A stretch of 64,000 nucleotides of DNA, from assembly GCA_965199895.1 (NCBI GenBank), contig CBDATJ010000016.1, forward strand, positions 248,001 to 312,000. Direction: 5' to 3'. Within the stretch, counting starts at the first letter, position 1; the number at the start of each line of letters is the position of its first letter. Position numbers and translations under genes: made by a program. Origin of the DNA: Bin55 sp965199895 (GTDB taxonomy: Bacteria > Pseudomonadota > Gammaproteobacteria > Pseudomonadales > Azotimanducaceae). Positions 8,988 to 17,355 of the stretch are shown here, one piece after another. The notes below the pieces were generated by a model. It did no database searches. It worked only from the letters and a program-made list of their open reading frames with translations, and had not been told where the DNA came from.

Positions 8988-9689
8988 TTAGTTTTGAACT
9001 GCAGGCTCTTGCTCTTCGTCAGTTCGCTCGTCACGGACAACGTTTACCAAATAATCGACCACGTTGAAAATATTTTGCTGACTCCGTGCAGTTTGAGTAT
9101 TCACAATAAACCGATCTGCGACGACAATCGTAGGCGTTCTTTTGATTCCATATAGGCGAAGCAGTGCATGTATTTCAGTGATATTGTTGAGCACCTCATC
9201 TTCGCTATAGACTTCTTTGAACAGCTCTGGCTCAATACCCGCTTCTTCTTCAAACAAATTTTGCATCACTGCTTCATCATCAAAGTCGTCTTTCTTTTTG
9301 TGAACCGCATGGAATATCGGCATGTGTACTTTGTCGACGATGTCTAACTTTCTGGCTATGTAGTACGCACGGGCTAGTTCAACCCAAGCTTGCTGAAACA
9401 CTACAGCCTCCCGCTCAAAGACTACATCGTCTTCTTTGTTTTCTAGCCATGGCTTGATTTTGTCCTCAAAGGTATAACAATGTTTGCACCCGTAAGAAAA
9501 GTACTCGATCACCTTGATTACTTCCTCGGGATCACTCTCTGGTACCACTGCGGGATCTATCACCAAGTAATCAATTCCAGCTTCAAACTCGGCTCCTGCT
9601 GCAGTTCCAGCAAAAAGGAAAAGAGCAACCAGAACATGGTTGAAAATTGCCCAAGTGGATGTGCAATGGCTATTTCTCAAAATATACAC
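8988..9689 (-). CDS. DsbA-family thiol:disulfide oxidoreductase paralogue (CKHC active site)
   Basis: Third DsbA-like protein and the first gene transcribed in this cluster. A signal segment (FNHVLVALFLFAGTAAGA) precedes the thioredoxin domain. The active site is EYFSYGCKHCYTFED, with a Lys-His dipeptide between the cysteines at about residues 68 and 71, unusual for DsbA. The cis-Pro segment is KRTPTIVVADRF. An acidic/basic patch (HKKKDDFDDEA) sits in the helical insert. The start is probably GTG at 9689, or a TTG three codons later. All three paralogues share the phrase E-Y-F-(S/N)-Y before the first Cys, which points to local duplication followed by divergence of the active-site dipeptide. 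Confidence 0.86.
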   Translation of the reverse strand: MYILRNSHCTSTWAIFNHVLVALFLFAGTAAGAEFEAGIDYLVIDPAVVPESDPEEVIKVIEYFSYGCKHCYTFEDKIKPWLENKEDDVVFEREAVVFQQAWVELARAYYIARKLDIVDKVHMPIFHAVHKKKDDFDDEAVMQNLFEEEAGIEPELFKEVYSEDEVLNNITEIHALLRLYGIKRTPTIVVADRFIVNTQTARSQQNIFNVVDYLVNVVRDERTDEEQEPAVQN

Positions 9690-9769
9690 CTAGTCTCCGT
9701 GTGAAACGACCAGAATCAGGCACCCGTTAATCTCTTATACGTCAAGCTCAATTTTTTCAGTCACTTACT

Positions 9770-10372
9770 ATGACCTCTAACATCTCAACTTTCTCAGCCA
9801 ATTACCTTAAAAGTGCACTGGATTTAACCAGTTGCCCCCAAGATGACATTCGTGAGATCGCTTTCGTTGGTAGATCTAACTCGGGTAAATCAAGCACAAT
9901 CAATCGAATTTGTGATTCAAAATCACTGGCACGTGTGAGTAAAACCCCGGGTCGGACCCAACTGATCAACTTTTTCGAGGTTCAGCAAGGAGGTCGGCTC
10001 GTTGATTTACCCGGCTATGGCTATGCACATGCGAGCAAGTCCAAGGTTTCTCAGTGGAATGATGCTGTCCACAATTATCTGGAAGAACGAACCAACCTGG
10101 TCGGAGTCATCATCATCGTCGATAGCCGACTCAATCCCCAGACTTCCGATACCGCGATGATTCAGTGGTGCATCTCACACAATCTACCACTTCTGATCCT
10201 TCTAAATAAGTCTGACAAGGCTAAACAAAAAGAACGATCTTCCTGCATGCGTCTGATGAAACAACTCGTACCCACCGACACACCATCCAAAATACTGTTG
10301 TTCTCAGCACTGAAAGGAATTGGGTTAACTGATGCCCGAGTTTGGATACAGACTCAGTTAAACGAAATCTAG
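9770..10372 (+). CDS. engB: ribosome biogenesis GTP-binding protein EngB/YihA
   Basis: Small essential-type GTPase for large ribosomal subunit assembly. All G motifs are visible in 200 residues: G1 AFVGRSNSGKSS, G2 region KTPGRTQ, G3 LVDLPGYGYA and G4 LLNKSDKA, with SALKG as G5. The family usually has GRSNAGKSS; here the Ala is Ser. The gene is divergent from the dsbA group and convergent with polA, overlapping its 3' end by 4 nt. The position beside polA and cytochrome c4 is conserved in Pseudomonas and relatives. Confidence 0.96.
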   Translation: MTSNISTFSANYLKSALDLTSCPQDDIREIAFVGRSNSGKSSTINRICDSKSLARVSKTPGRTQLINFFEVQQGGRLVDLPGYGYAHASKSKVSQWNDAVHNYLEERTNLVGVIIIVDSRLNPQTSDTAMIQWCISHNLPLLILLNKSDKAKQKERSSCMRLMKQLVPTDTPSKILLFSALKGIGLTDARVWIQTQLNEI

Positions 10373-13089
10373 TGTGCGGCGGACCAATTGAGACCGTAGC
10401 CTGTGTCTACTTCCAATTTAACGGCGAGTTTAGCAGCGTTTTGCATGATCTTTGCAACAGATTCGCTCAATTCATCCACTTCCGTTTCCGCAACTTCAAA
10501 AACAATCTCGTCGTGAACATGAAGAACCATGCGTGCATCTAGCTTGCTTTTAGCTAACTCTTGATCAATCAATACGGTAGCTTTTTTGATGATGTCCGCA
10601 GCACTTCCTTGCATGGGAGCATTGATCGCGAGTCGTTCCGCACCCGCTCGAGTGACTGGATTACTACTATTGATCGCATCAAGATAGATGCGTCGACCAT
10701 TAATAGTTTCAACAAATCCTTCATCTCTTGCTTTGATGCGAATGTCATCCATATAAGCGCGAACACCAGGATAATGCCCAAAGTAGCTCTCAACAAACAC
10801 TTTAGCTTCACTACGTTCAATACCCAAACTCCGAGCTAATCCAAAGATGCTCATTCCATAAATCAACCCAAAGTTGATTGCTTTGGCCCTACGTCGCATA
10901 TCTAAAGAAACATCCTCGTACGAAACCCCAAAGACCTCACTCGCGGTCGCCGCATGAACATCCAACCCATTGTTGAATGCGTCTTGTAGTGATTTGTCCC
11001 CCGACAAGTGGGCCATGATCCGTAATTCGATTTGCGAATAATCAGCGGACATCAATACATTGCCGTCTTCAGCAACAAATGCGCTACGGAGTCGTCTCCC
11101 TTCGGGAGTACGAATGGGAATGTTTTGAAGGTTAGGGCTTGTAGAAGCTAAACGACCGGTGCTTGCACCTGTTTGGTCATAGGTGGTATGAACTCGCTTG
11201 GTTTTCGCATGAATGTAATGAATCAGTTGATCGGTATAGGTCGATTTCAACTTCGTTGCCATCCGATAGTCCAAAATGATTTTCGGAAGCGGGTGCATCC
11301 CCAGTAAGTCTCGTAGCACCTCTTCTGAAGTAGACCGAGTTCCACCTCGAGTCTTGCGTGGAGCGGGTAACTTCAACTGGTCGAAGAGAATGCCTTGGAG
11401 CTGTTTCGGTGAGTTCAAACCAAAAGCACTTCCCACTATTGTGTGTGCAGCCTTTTGCAATTCAGTAATCCTCTCACCCAATTCTTTGCTCAAAGCTTGA
11501 ACCGGTTCAGAAGCTAGATGAACTCCGTTGCGTTCGATCTTGATGAGCACACTCATCAGAGGTAGTTCTATTTCGTGATAGAGCTTCATAAGTTTTTCTG
11601 AAGACTCCAACTGTTCCTGCAGTGCTGCAAAGACTCGTTGTCCCACTGCTACCAATTCCGCCATGTACTGTGCGGATTCTGGGATTTTCACATCCTGGAA
11701 GTGAATTCGACTCCCTCTGGTTCCAATCAACGTCTGTAAGTCTATGGTGGTGTAATCCAGGTGTCGAGACGCTAACTTGGCAATTCCGTGACCCCCTGGT
11801 GCTGTGCTGTGTAATAGGTGTGACATCAGTCGTGTGTCCCACAATGCACCCTTTAGGTCGATTCCTTTGGATAGCAGAAATTTGACGGTGGGTTTGAGGT
11901 CATTTCCAATCTTCGAGATGTTGGGATCTTCCCATATTGGTTTCAGGTGCGTCAGCACTAAGTCTTCAGACAGTTGCCTGAACCCCTCATCAACATGAAC
12001 ATGGTGTTTGATAGGAATGTAAGCAGCTCGGTCTGAGTGAACACTGATTGCGATACCGGTGAGCCCACCTGCTAACTCATCCACTCCGGTGTAGTGACAA
12101 CTTGTGGCTAGAGCTAAGGAACCGTAATCTTTAATTCGTTGTATCCAACGTTGGAGAGTAGCCTGATCTGTGACGATTTCAGCAATAAATTTGGTTTCGT
12201 CTTGCCCCTCAACTGCATCCTCAGAAGCTTCGGGAAATCGCTCTATTAGTAGCCTTAATGCGGTTCGGAGTTCATATTGGTTAAAAAACGGGGTAATGGC
12301 ATTCACGTCCAATTTGGGCTGTGTGATCTCTCCAATCGAAACGTCCAACTCTACATCACACTTGATAGTTGCAAGTATTCGAGACATCGAGAGATGTCCC
12401 ACCGCTGCTCTAAAGTTGTCACCGACTTTACCTTTAATTTGATGTTGTTTTTCGATCAAGTTGTCGAGAGAACCATATTGGTTGAGCCACTTAGCTGCCG
12501 TCTTCGGCCCGACCTTATCTACCCCGGGAATGTTGTCAGAAGCGTCTCCCATCAAAGCCAAATAGTCAATCATTAACTCTGGGGTCACCCCAAACTTTTC
12601 TTGAACTCCAGCGGCATCAACGTGTACTTTTTTGAGGGAATCGTAGATGACAACATTGCCTTTAACGAGCTGCGCCATATCCTTGTCAGCAGTACAAATC
12701 ACGACTTTTTGCTCAGCACTTGCTTGGGTCGCTAAAGTTCCAATGATGTCGTCTGCTTCGTAGCCATCTTTCTTGATGAGCATAAACCCCATGGTTTTCA
12801 CTAATTTGTGGGTGGGTTGAATCTGCTGCGACATTTCCTTATGCATCGCTGGACGATTCGCTTTGTACTCCTTGAACAATTCATGACGAAAAGTCGGTTT
12901 TTCAGTGTCAAACACGATAGCAATTGGACTATCGGGGTAATCCTGCAACAATTGCATCAGGAACATCGCCATTCCGCGAATAGCACCGGAATACTCACCT
13001 GTCGAAGTTTGCATATCAGCCGCAGTCCAGAACGATCTAAAGAAGTAATAGGTGCCATCAACGAGAACTATGGGGGACGAATCGGCCAT
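10369..13089 (-). CDS. polA: DNA polymerase I with inactive 3'-5' exonuclease domain
   Basis: Repair and Okazaki-fragment polymerase of 906 residues. The 5' nuclease domain is intact (LVDGTYYFFRSF at 9-20, GYEADDIIGTL at 109, MGDASDNIPGV at 180). The polymerase domain has SADYSQIELRIMAHL, RRAKAINFGLIYGMS and VHDEIVFEV. The middle domain aligns with the Klenow proofreading domain but the catalytic carboxylates are replaced: E. coli D355 and E357 correspond to A328 and S330 (SLALATS), D424 to T401 (NDLKPT), and D501 to L479 (YMAELVAV). Proofreading is therefore almost certainly absent, as in Taq polymerase. It converges with engB. The start ATG at 13089 is followed by the conserved N-terminus. 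Upstream, the DUF2782 gene is divergent. Confidence 0.97.
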   Translation of the reverse strand: MADSSPIVLVDGTYYFFRSFWTAADMQTSTGEYSGAIRGMAMFLMQLLQDYPDSPIAIVFDTEKPTFRHELFKEYKANRPAMHKEMSQQIQPTHKLVKTMGFMLIKKDGYEADDIIGTLATQASAEQKVVICTADKDMAQLVKGNVVIYDSLKKVHVDAAGVQEKFGVTPELMIDYLALMGDASDNIPGVDKVGPKTAAKWLNQYGSLDNLIEKQHQIKGKVGDNFRAAVGHLSMSRILATIKCDVELDVSIGEITQPKLDVNAITPFFNQYELRTALRLLIERFPEASEDAVEGQDETKFIAEIVTDQATLQRWIQRIKDYGSLALATSCHYTGVDELAGGLTGIAISVHSDRAAYIPIKHHVHVDEGFRQLSEDLVLTHLKPIWEDPNISKIGNDLKPTVKFLLSKGIDLKGALWDTRLMSHLLHSTAPGGHGIAKLASRHLDYTTIDLQTLIGTRGSRIHFQDVKIPESAQYMAELVAVGQRVFAALQEQLESSEKLMKLYHEIELPLMSVLIKIERNGVHLASEPVQALSKELGERITELQKAAHTIVGSAFGLNSPKQLQGILFDQLKLPAPRKTRGGTRSTSEEVLRDLLGMHPLPKIILDYRMATKLKSTYTDQLIHYIHAKTKRVHTTYDQTGASTGRLASTSPNLQNIPIRTPEGRRLRSAFVAEDGNVLMSADYSQIELRIMAHLSGDKSLQDAFNNGLDVHAATASEVFGVSYEDVSLDMRRRAKAINFGLIYGMSIFGLARSLGIERSEAKVFVESYFGHYPGVRAYMDDIRIKARDEGFVETINGRRIYLDAINSSNPVTRAGAERLAINAPMQGSAADIIKKATVLIDQELAKSKLDARMVLHVHDEIVFEVAETEVDELSESVAKIMQNAAKLAVKLEVDTGYGLNWSAAH

Positions 13090-13143
13090 TTAGGGGAACC
13101 CTCGTGCAAAATAGGCTACATTAAAAGTTGCCGGTTGGATTTT

Positions 13144-13437
13144 ATGAAGCCGCTATTGATGATAGGAGCAGGTATCTGTCTGCTTTGCTCCATTACCCTT
13201 TATGCAGATGACAAACAGCCCGTTGAGAAAAAGGTAAAAGGACCCGACGTAGTGTTAATTGAGTCGGAAAAGAAAAGCGTCTACGAGTACCGCCACAATG
13301 GTCGATTAACCATGATCAAAGTCGTTCCGAAGAACGGTAAACCCTACTATCTCGTCCCGGAAGATCCCACCAAACATTTTGGAGACCTTGAACGATCTGA
13401 ACGACTGGTTCCCAAATGGATTCTCAAACGATTCTGA
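13144..13437 (+). CDS. DUF2782 family periplasmic protein
   Basis: Short exported protein of 97 residues. An N-terminal signal peptide (MKPLLMIGAGICLLCSITLYAD) is followed by the family core VYEYRHNGRLTMIKVVPKNG and PYYLV, ending in the typical VPKWILKRF-like Trp-containing tail. The function of the family is unknown. A gene of this family lies between polA and thrB in Pseudomonas, which supports the call. The open frame extends further upstream, but that part lies inside divergent polA; the ATG at 13144 followed by a signal peptide is the true start. thrB begins 12 nt downstream, so the two are probably one operon. Confidence 0.85.
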   Translation: MKPLLMIGAGICLLCSITLYADDKQPVEKKVKGPDVVLIESEKKSVYEYRHNGRLTMIKVVPKNGKPYYLVPEDPTKHFGDLERSERLVPKWILKRF

Positions 13438-13449
13438 TCACGCCGACTG

Positions 13450-14442
13450 ATGGCGGTCATCACAAGCCTCAATCGATCTGAAATTGAACAGATTCTGACT
13501 TCATACGATGTTGGAACACTCGTTGATTATCGAGAATCTTTAAAAGGAATTGAGAACTCCAACTATTTCTTAAAGACAACCAAAGATCTTTCGGCTGATT
13601 CCTCTGCTGACAGCGCCTATGTGTTGACGGTGATCGAATACGATGACTCTCAGCGTTGTCACTTCCTAGTAGATTTTCTGGATGTCTGCATCAAAGCAGG
13701 CTTACCCACTGCCCCTATTCTGCCCACACAGAACGGTGACCGTTTTGTGAAATGGCGGGAACGAAATGTTTGTTTGAGCCCACGTTTACCGGGGCATCAC
13801 ACCGGACTACCCACTCAGTCCCAGTGCAGAGCAGTAGGGCGGTTTCTTGCTCGACTTCACTCATGTACTGCCTGCAAAGAAGACACCGAAATGGTCTATG
13901 AACGAACGGAAACCTGGATAAGAAAAAAAACAAACCTGGTCGTTGACACTCTCAACCTCCAACAATCGGATTTACTCAAAGAATCGGTTACTACCGTAGA
14001 AGCGCTACTACAGCGCAACGATGTTCAAACCATGCCCAAAGGCTTAATCCATGGAGATCTGTTTCGCGATAATGTGTTGTTCAATGAACACGGTCTCGCT
14101 GGTGTTGTGGACTTCCATCACGTCAGTCACTGGTACCTGATTTACGACATTGCAGTGGCGATCAATGATTGGTGTCGGATCAATGAAGTATTCGATCACA
14201 CCCTGGTACTCGCGATGTTGCATGAATACAACAATATACGGCCTTTGCAACCCCTAGAGTTTTGGTTTCTACCTTATTTCCTGCTCTATTCCGCTTTATC
14301 GTTCTGGTTATCAAGGCTGGATGTTGCCATCACCCACGCTGAATCAGACGATTACCCCCAAAAAGATCCCACTGAGTACGAACGTCTGGTGCAACTACAC
14401 GCTAGTCGATCATTGATGGTTGACACATCAGGAATGCTATGA
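13450..14442 (+). CDS. thrB: homoserine kinase, type II (ThrB, APH-fold)
   Basis: Phosphorylates L-homoserine for threonine synthesis. This is the aminoglycoside-phosphotransferase-like form found in Pseudomonas, not the GHMP form of E. coli. Visible features are the N-terminal LKGIENSNYFLKT (substrate/phosphate loop), LPGHHTGLPTQSQCRAVGRFLARLH, and the catalytic loop GLIHGDLFRDNVLF followed by AGVVDFHHVSHWYLIYDIAVAINDW with the metal-binding Asp. Its length of 330 residues is slightly above the usual 316-320. It follows the DUF2782 gene closely on the same strand and faces the SCO1 gene. No other threonine gene is near. Confidence 0.93.
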   Translation: MAVITSLNRSEIEQILTSYDVGTLVDYRESLKGIENSNYFLKTTKDLSADSSADSAYVLTVIEYDDSQRCHFLVDFLDVCIKAGLPTAPILPTQNGDRFVKWRERNVCLSPRLPGHHTGLPTQSQCRAVGRFLARLHSCTACKEDTEMVYERTETWIRKKTNLVVDTLNLQQSDLLKESVTTVEALLQRNDVQTMPKGLIHGDLFRDNVLFNEHGLAGVVDFHHVSHWYLIYDIAVAINDWCRINEVFDHTLVLAMLHEYNNIRPLQPLEFWFLPYFLLYSALSFWLSRLDVAITHAESDDYPQKDPTEYERLVQLHASRSLMVDTSGML

Positions 14443-14460
14443 CCCACCCGTGAGTAGAAC

Positions 14461-15111
14461 TTAAGACGAGTCCTCTCGAGTCAACTCTTTAAACACCCGG
14501 GTCAACTGCACTGTATCAAACGGCGGTTTGATGTATCCCATACAATTTCCTTCAGGATTGATGATCACAAGATAATCTTGATGCTCCATGAGATACTGTA
14601 ATTCTGAAGCTGAGTTGATTCGCTGATACCAGACCCCTACTTCTTCAGCAAGTTGTGTGATCGCATCGGGATCTCCAGTTAACCCAATCAAGTTCTCTGA
14701 AAAGTGTTCGACATATCCCCTAACTTCTTCTACGGTATCTCGTTGGGGGTCAACACTAACAAATAACCCCTGAAATTGATCCGAGAGCTTTTTGGGGAGC
14801 GATTCAAGAATTCGTTCCTCTGCTCGTCCTAAAGCTCCCAACGTAATGGGGCAAACGTCGGGACAGTTGGTATACCCGAAGAAGGCGTAGGACCATTTCT
14901 CCTTGAGAGCGGACTGATCAAACGGGTTACCAAACTGATCGAGCATATCGAAATCACTGATGAGTCTTGGTTCGGGTAGCCTCAAGAATCCCAATGCTTG
15001 AGCTTCTTCTTCATTGAGTGGTTTGTCTTTGGAGCTTTGCGACAGCCAAAATAACCCTCCCAACACCAACACAAGGCCTGCAAAGACTGTAATCATTTTG
15101 AATTTTTGCAT
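14461..15111 (-). CDS. SCO1/SenC copper chaperone for cytochrome oxidase
   Basis: Delivers copper to, or reduces, the CuA site of cytochrome c oxidase. A single N-terminal membrane anchor (KMITVFAGLVLVLGGLFWLSQ) leads to a thioredoxin-like domain with the copper ligands in FFGYTNCPDVCPITLG (CxxxC) and the distal His in YLMEHQDYLVIINPEG. Its length, 216 residues, is normal. The start ATG directly follows the SURF1 stop (TAG then ATG), so the two are translated together. Oxidase structural genes, ctaA and cyoE are not adjacent, unlike in many relatives. Confidence 0.93.
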   Translation of the reverse strand: MQKFKMITVFAGLVLVLGGLFWLSQSSKDKPLNEEEAQALGFLRLPEPRLISDFDMLDQFGNPFDQSALKEKWSYAFFGYTNCPDVCPITLGALGRAEERILESLPKKLSDQFQGLFVSVDPQRDTVEEVRGYVEHFSENLIGLTGDPDAITQLAEEVGVWYQRINSASELQYLMEHQDYLVIINPEGNCMGYIKPPFDTVQLTRVFKELTREDSS

Positions 15112-15819
15112 CTAGTGGTCTTTCTCTTTCCGAAGCGCAAAGAACCAGTAGCCACTGACGATCAATCCACCAATCAGTAACCACTGAAACGCGTATCCCC
15201 AATGTCGGGCTGGTGAGTTTTCCATAACTAATTTGATGGGAACAAAAACTCCTTCACTTTCATAGGTCAATCTAATTTCGTCTTTAAAGGAATTCGTGAG
15301 TTCAGCCATCTTTTCAAGGTCTAACCGATTGACTCGCTTCGGCCAGTCTGTGGTTTCATAAGCTTGGTCATTAATCGCACGGCGTTGTGGCCAAACTATT
15401 CCGGTGATTTCAATATTACCATCAGGAGTATCTACCTCTGGAATGTTCAACCAGGTCTCCTTGAGAGGTACCCAACCTCGATTGACTAGAAATGATCCTC
15501 TATCGGTCCGGAAGGGCATGATGACCCAAAAGCCAGGGTGTTGATTGTGTCGTTGATATGCCACAAAGAATGTTCTTTCAGGTTCAAACACTCCCCGAAA
15601 CTTTAGGTTAGTGTAATCCGAATTTTGTTCTCGATACTCAGAAAGTTCTACAGGTGGATCAGACAATCGATTGATGTACTCGTCTCGTTCTGCTTGGGAT
15701 TCGAAACCTTTTGAGAACTGCCAAATCGAAAACGCTAGGGTGACCAATACCGCAAAAGAGACCTGCAGTGTTAATGGCCACCCACCTGGAGGAGCAGCCA
15801 ACTTCAATTTACGTTCCAT
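15112..15819 (-). CDS. SURF1 family cytochrome oxidase assembly protein
   Basis: Inner-membrane factor for assembly of haem-copper oxidase. It shows the family plan: one transmembrane helix near the N-terminus (LQVSFAVLVTLAFSIWQF), a periplasmic domain with FRGVFEPERTFFV and GSFLVNRGWVPL, and a second helix at the C-terminus after SPARHWGYAFQWLLIGG, ending in FALRKEKDH. Length 235 residues is typical. It is the first gene of a two-gene unit with the SCO1 gene immediately downstream. A 242-nt gap separates it from tsaC, which is also on this strand. Confidence 0.9.
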   Translation of the reverse strand: MERKLKLAAPPGGWPLTLQVSFAVLVTLAFSIWQFSKGFESQAERDEYINRLSDPPVELSEYREQNSDYTNLKFRGVFEPERTFFVAYQRHNQHPGFWVIMPFRTDRGSFLVNRGWVPLKETWLNIPEVDTPDGNIEITGIVWPQRRAINDQAYETTDWPKRVNRLDLEKMAELTNSFKDEIRLTYESEGVFVPIKLVMENSPARHWGYAFQWLLIGGLIVSGYWFFALRKEKDH

Positions 15820-16061
15820 TCAAGAGATGGGAGCCCGTTCACAGTCCGAATTCTATTTCCCTGCTTGTCAGGCTAGATTACTATTCAACCCATTCTAGAT
15901 TTCTGCATTGTCCAATCACTATCGCTTAAATTCTCTTACAACCTTCCATTTAGAGGGAAATGTCGGCTCCCAAGATGCGCTTCCCAGTGGAATTTGATGA
16001 GAGCTTTATTTGCTAGGTTAGTGGATTGAATTCAAGCTCCGTCGATACCACTCCTTCTCCT

Positions 16062-16628
16062 TCATCGAAGAATCTTCCCAGTAGTGGCATCAATGATTCT
16101 GCTTGATCCCTGAACTTCACCTATCTCACCGGGCAAAATCAAGTCTACTAGCGATTCAAACTGATCCTGCACCTCTGACTGGGTAGTAGCAGCTGGGTCG
16201 TCTGAAATGTTAGCCGATGTCGATACTAATGGTCCACCGTAAGTCTGACATAACCATCTGGCTTGCTCATGAGCTGGAACCCGCACTGCAATGGTGTTCC
16301 TCCCTCCGGTGATCCAAGAGGGCATCCGACTCGTTGGAATAATCCAAGTGACATGACCGGGCCAGCTTTGTTTGATTTGGTTTCGCTTAGATTCAAACAG
16401 TTGTTCGAGTTCTTCGGAAAATACCGAACTATCTGATCCAATCAGAATAAACCCTTTCTCGGGGATGCGTTGTTTGATTTCGCAGACTCGCTCCACTGCA
16501 CTCTTATTGAACGGATCACATGCTAACCCCCACACTCCTTCACAAGCATGCGATAGCACCCCACCACTGCGTAGGATCCGAGCAGCGGATTCAATAGGGC
16601 TCAAACTGTCCCTCATGGACTCATTCAT
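16062..16628 (-). CDS. tsaC: threonylcarbamoyl-AMP synthase (TsaC/YrdC/Sua5 family)
   Basis: Makes threonylcarbamoyl-AMP from threonine, bicarbonate and ATP for the t6A37 modification of tRNA. The YrdC domain is evident: AARILRSGGVLSHACEGVWGLACDP, the KQRIPEKGFILIG substrate motif, WPGHVTWIIP, NTIAVRVPAHEQARWLC and PLVSTSANISDDPA. The protein is the short form lacking the extra Sua5 domain. I chose the ATG giving MNESMRDS; a GTG six codons upstream (16646) is possible. It follows purE on the same strand with only a few bases between, so it is probably the second gene of that operon. Confidence 0.93.
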   Translation of the reverse strand: MNESMRDSLSPIESAARILRSGGVLSHACEGVWGLACDPFNKSAVERVCEIKQRIPEKGFILIGSDSSVFSEELEQLFESKRNQIKQSWPGHVTWIIPTSRMPSWITGGRNTIAVRVPAHEQARWLCQTYGGPLVSTSANISDDPAATTQSEVQDQFESLVDLILPGEIGEVQGSSRIIDATTGKILR

Positions 16629-16648
16629 TGGTGATAAACCACCCACGA

Positions 16649-17143
16649 CTACAGCTGCTGTTGTAAATCCTCGTTGTGTTGAGAGATGCGAGTAATGTTC
16701 GACTTTCTGTCCTGCTTGAGCTTTTCAGCAAGATCTGGATCTGCTAACGCAAGAATCTGCGTTGCAAGAAATCCTGCATTCTTTGCACCTGCTGATCCGA
16801 CTGCCACCGTCGCTACTGGAATGCCTCCAGGCATTTGAACCGTCGACAATAACGAATCAAAACCACTCAGTGGTCCATTCGCAATCGGAATCCCTATCAC
16901 GGGCTTGGTAGTATGAGCAGACACTGCACCCGCTAAGTGGGCAGCTAAGCCCGCAGCACAGATAAACACCTTGCATCCACGATTTTCTGCATCTTCAACA
17001 TATGCAGCTGTTTGGTGCGGTGTCCGATGTGCAGAAGTCACCCGCACCTCAAATTTGACCCCAAAGTCTGATAGTACCTGCGATGCGTTCTGTACCACAT
17101 CCCAATCCGATTTGGAACCCATTAGTATCGCAACCCAACCCAT
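16649..17143 (-). CDS. purE: N5-carboxyaminoimidazole ribonucleotide mutase (PurE)
   Basis: Converts N5-CAIR to CAIR in purine synthesis. Class I PurE motifs are clear: AILMGSKSDW, VTSAHRTPHQTAAYV, FICAAGLAAHLAGAVSAHTTKPVIG, and DSLLSTVQMPGGIPVATVAVGSAGAKNAG. The family usually reads AGGAAHLPG in the third motif; here it is AGLAAHLAG, a variation worth noting but within the fold. Length is 164 residues. purK, its usual partner, is not adjacent; tsaC follows instead. Confidence 0.95.
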   Translation of the reverse strand: MGWVAILMGSKSDWDVVQNASQVLSDFGVKFEVRVTSAHRTPHQTAAYVEDAENRGCKVFICAAGLAAHLAGAVSAHTTKPVIGIPIANGPLSGFDSLLSTVQMPGGIPVATVAVGSAGAKNAGFLATQILALADPDLAEKLKQDRKSNITRISQHNEDLQQQL

Positions 17144-17355
17144 TTATTTGTTCACCCTATCGTCAAATGAAAACATACTCATAGATCATTCCCACCCTGA
17201 GCTAAAACCCCAGAGAGCAAGGTTGATATGGAACAATCTGACCAGCAAAACGAGGGATTTTAGTGAGCTTCAAGAACCCCTATACCCAATCAAGTAGAAT
17301 AATAAACGTATGTTCATATTTTACATCTAAGAGCGCTCTCCTCCCACTACCTTAC

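Noticed and set aside
11507..11842. 111-residue frame overlapping polA
   Set aside because: Lies inside polA on the same strand in another frame, with low-complexity Arg/Ser/Thr composition and no domain; a shadow of polA.
12808..13143. Long N-terminal extension of the DUF2782 frame
   Set aside because: It lies inside divergent polA coding sequence and has no family similarity; the signal peptide begins at 13144.
17263..17355. 31-codon extension of DNA polymerase II
   Set aside because: No similarity to the family N-terminus; the ATG at 17356 gives the normal length.
17150..17355. LexA/SOS box upstream of polB
   Set aside because: No CTGT-N8-ACAG match was found, so SOS control is not supported here.
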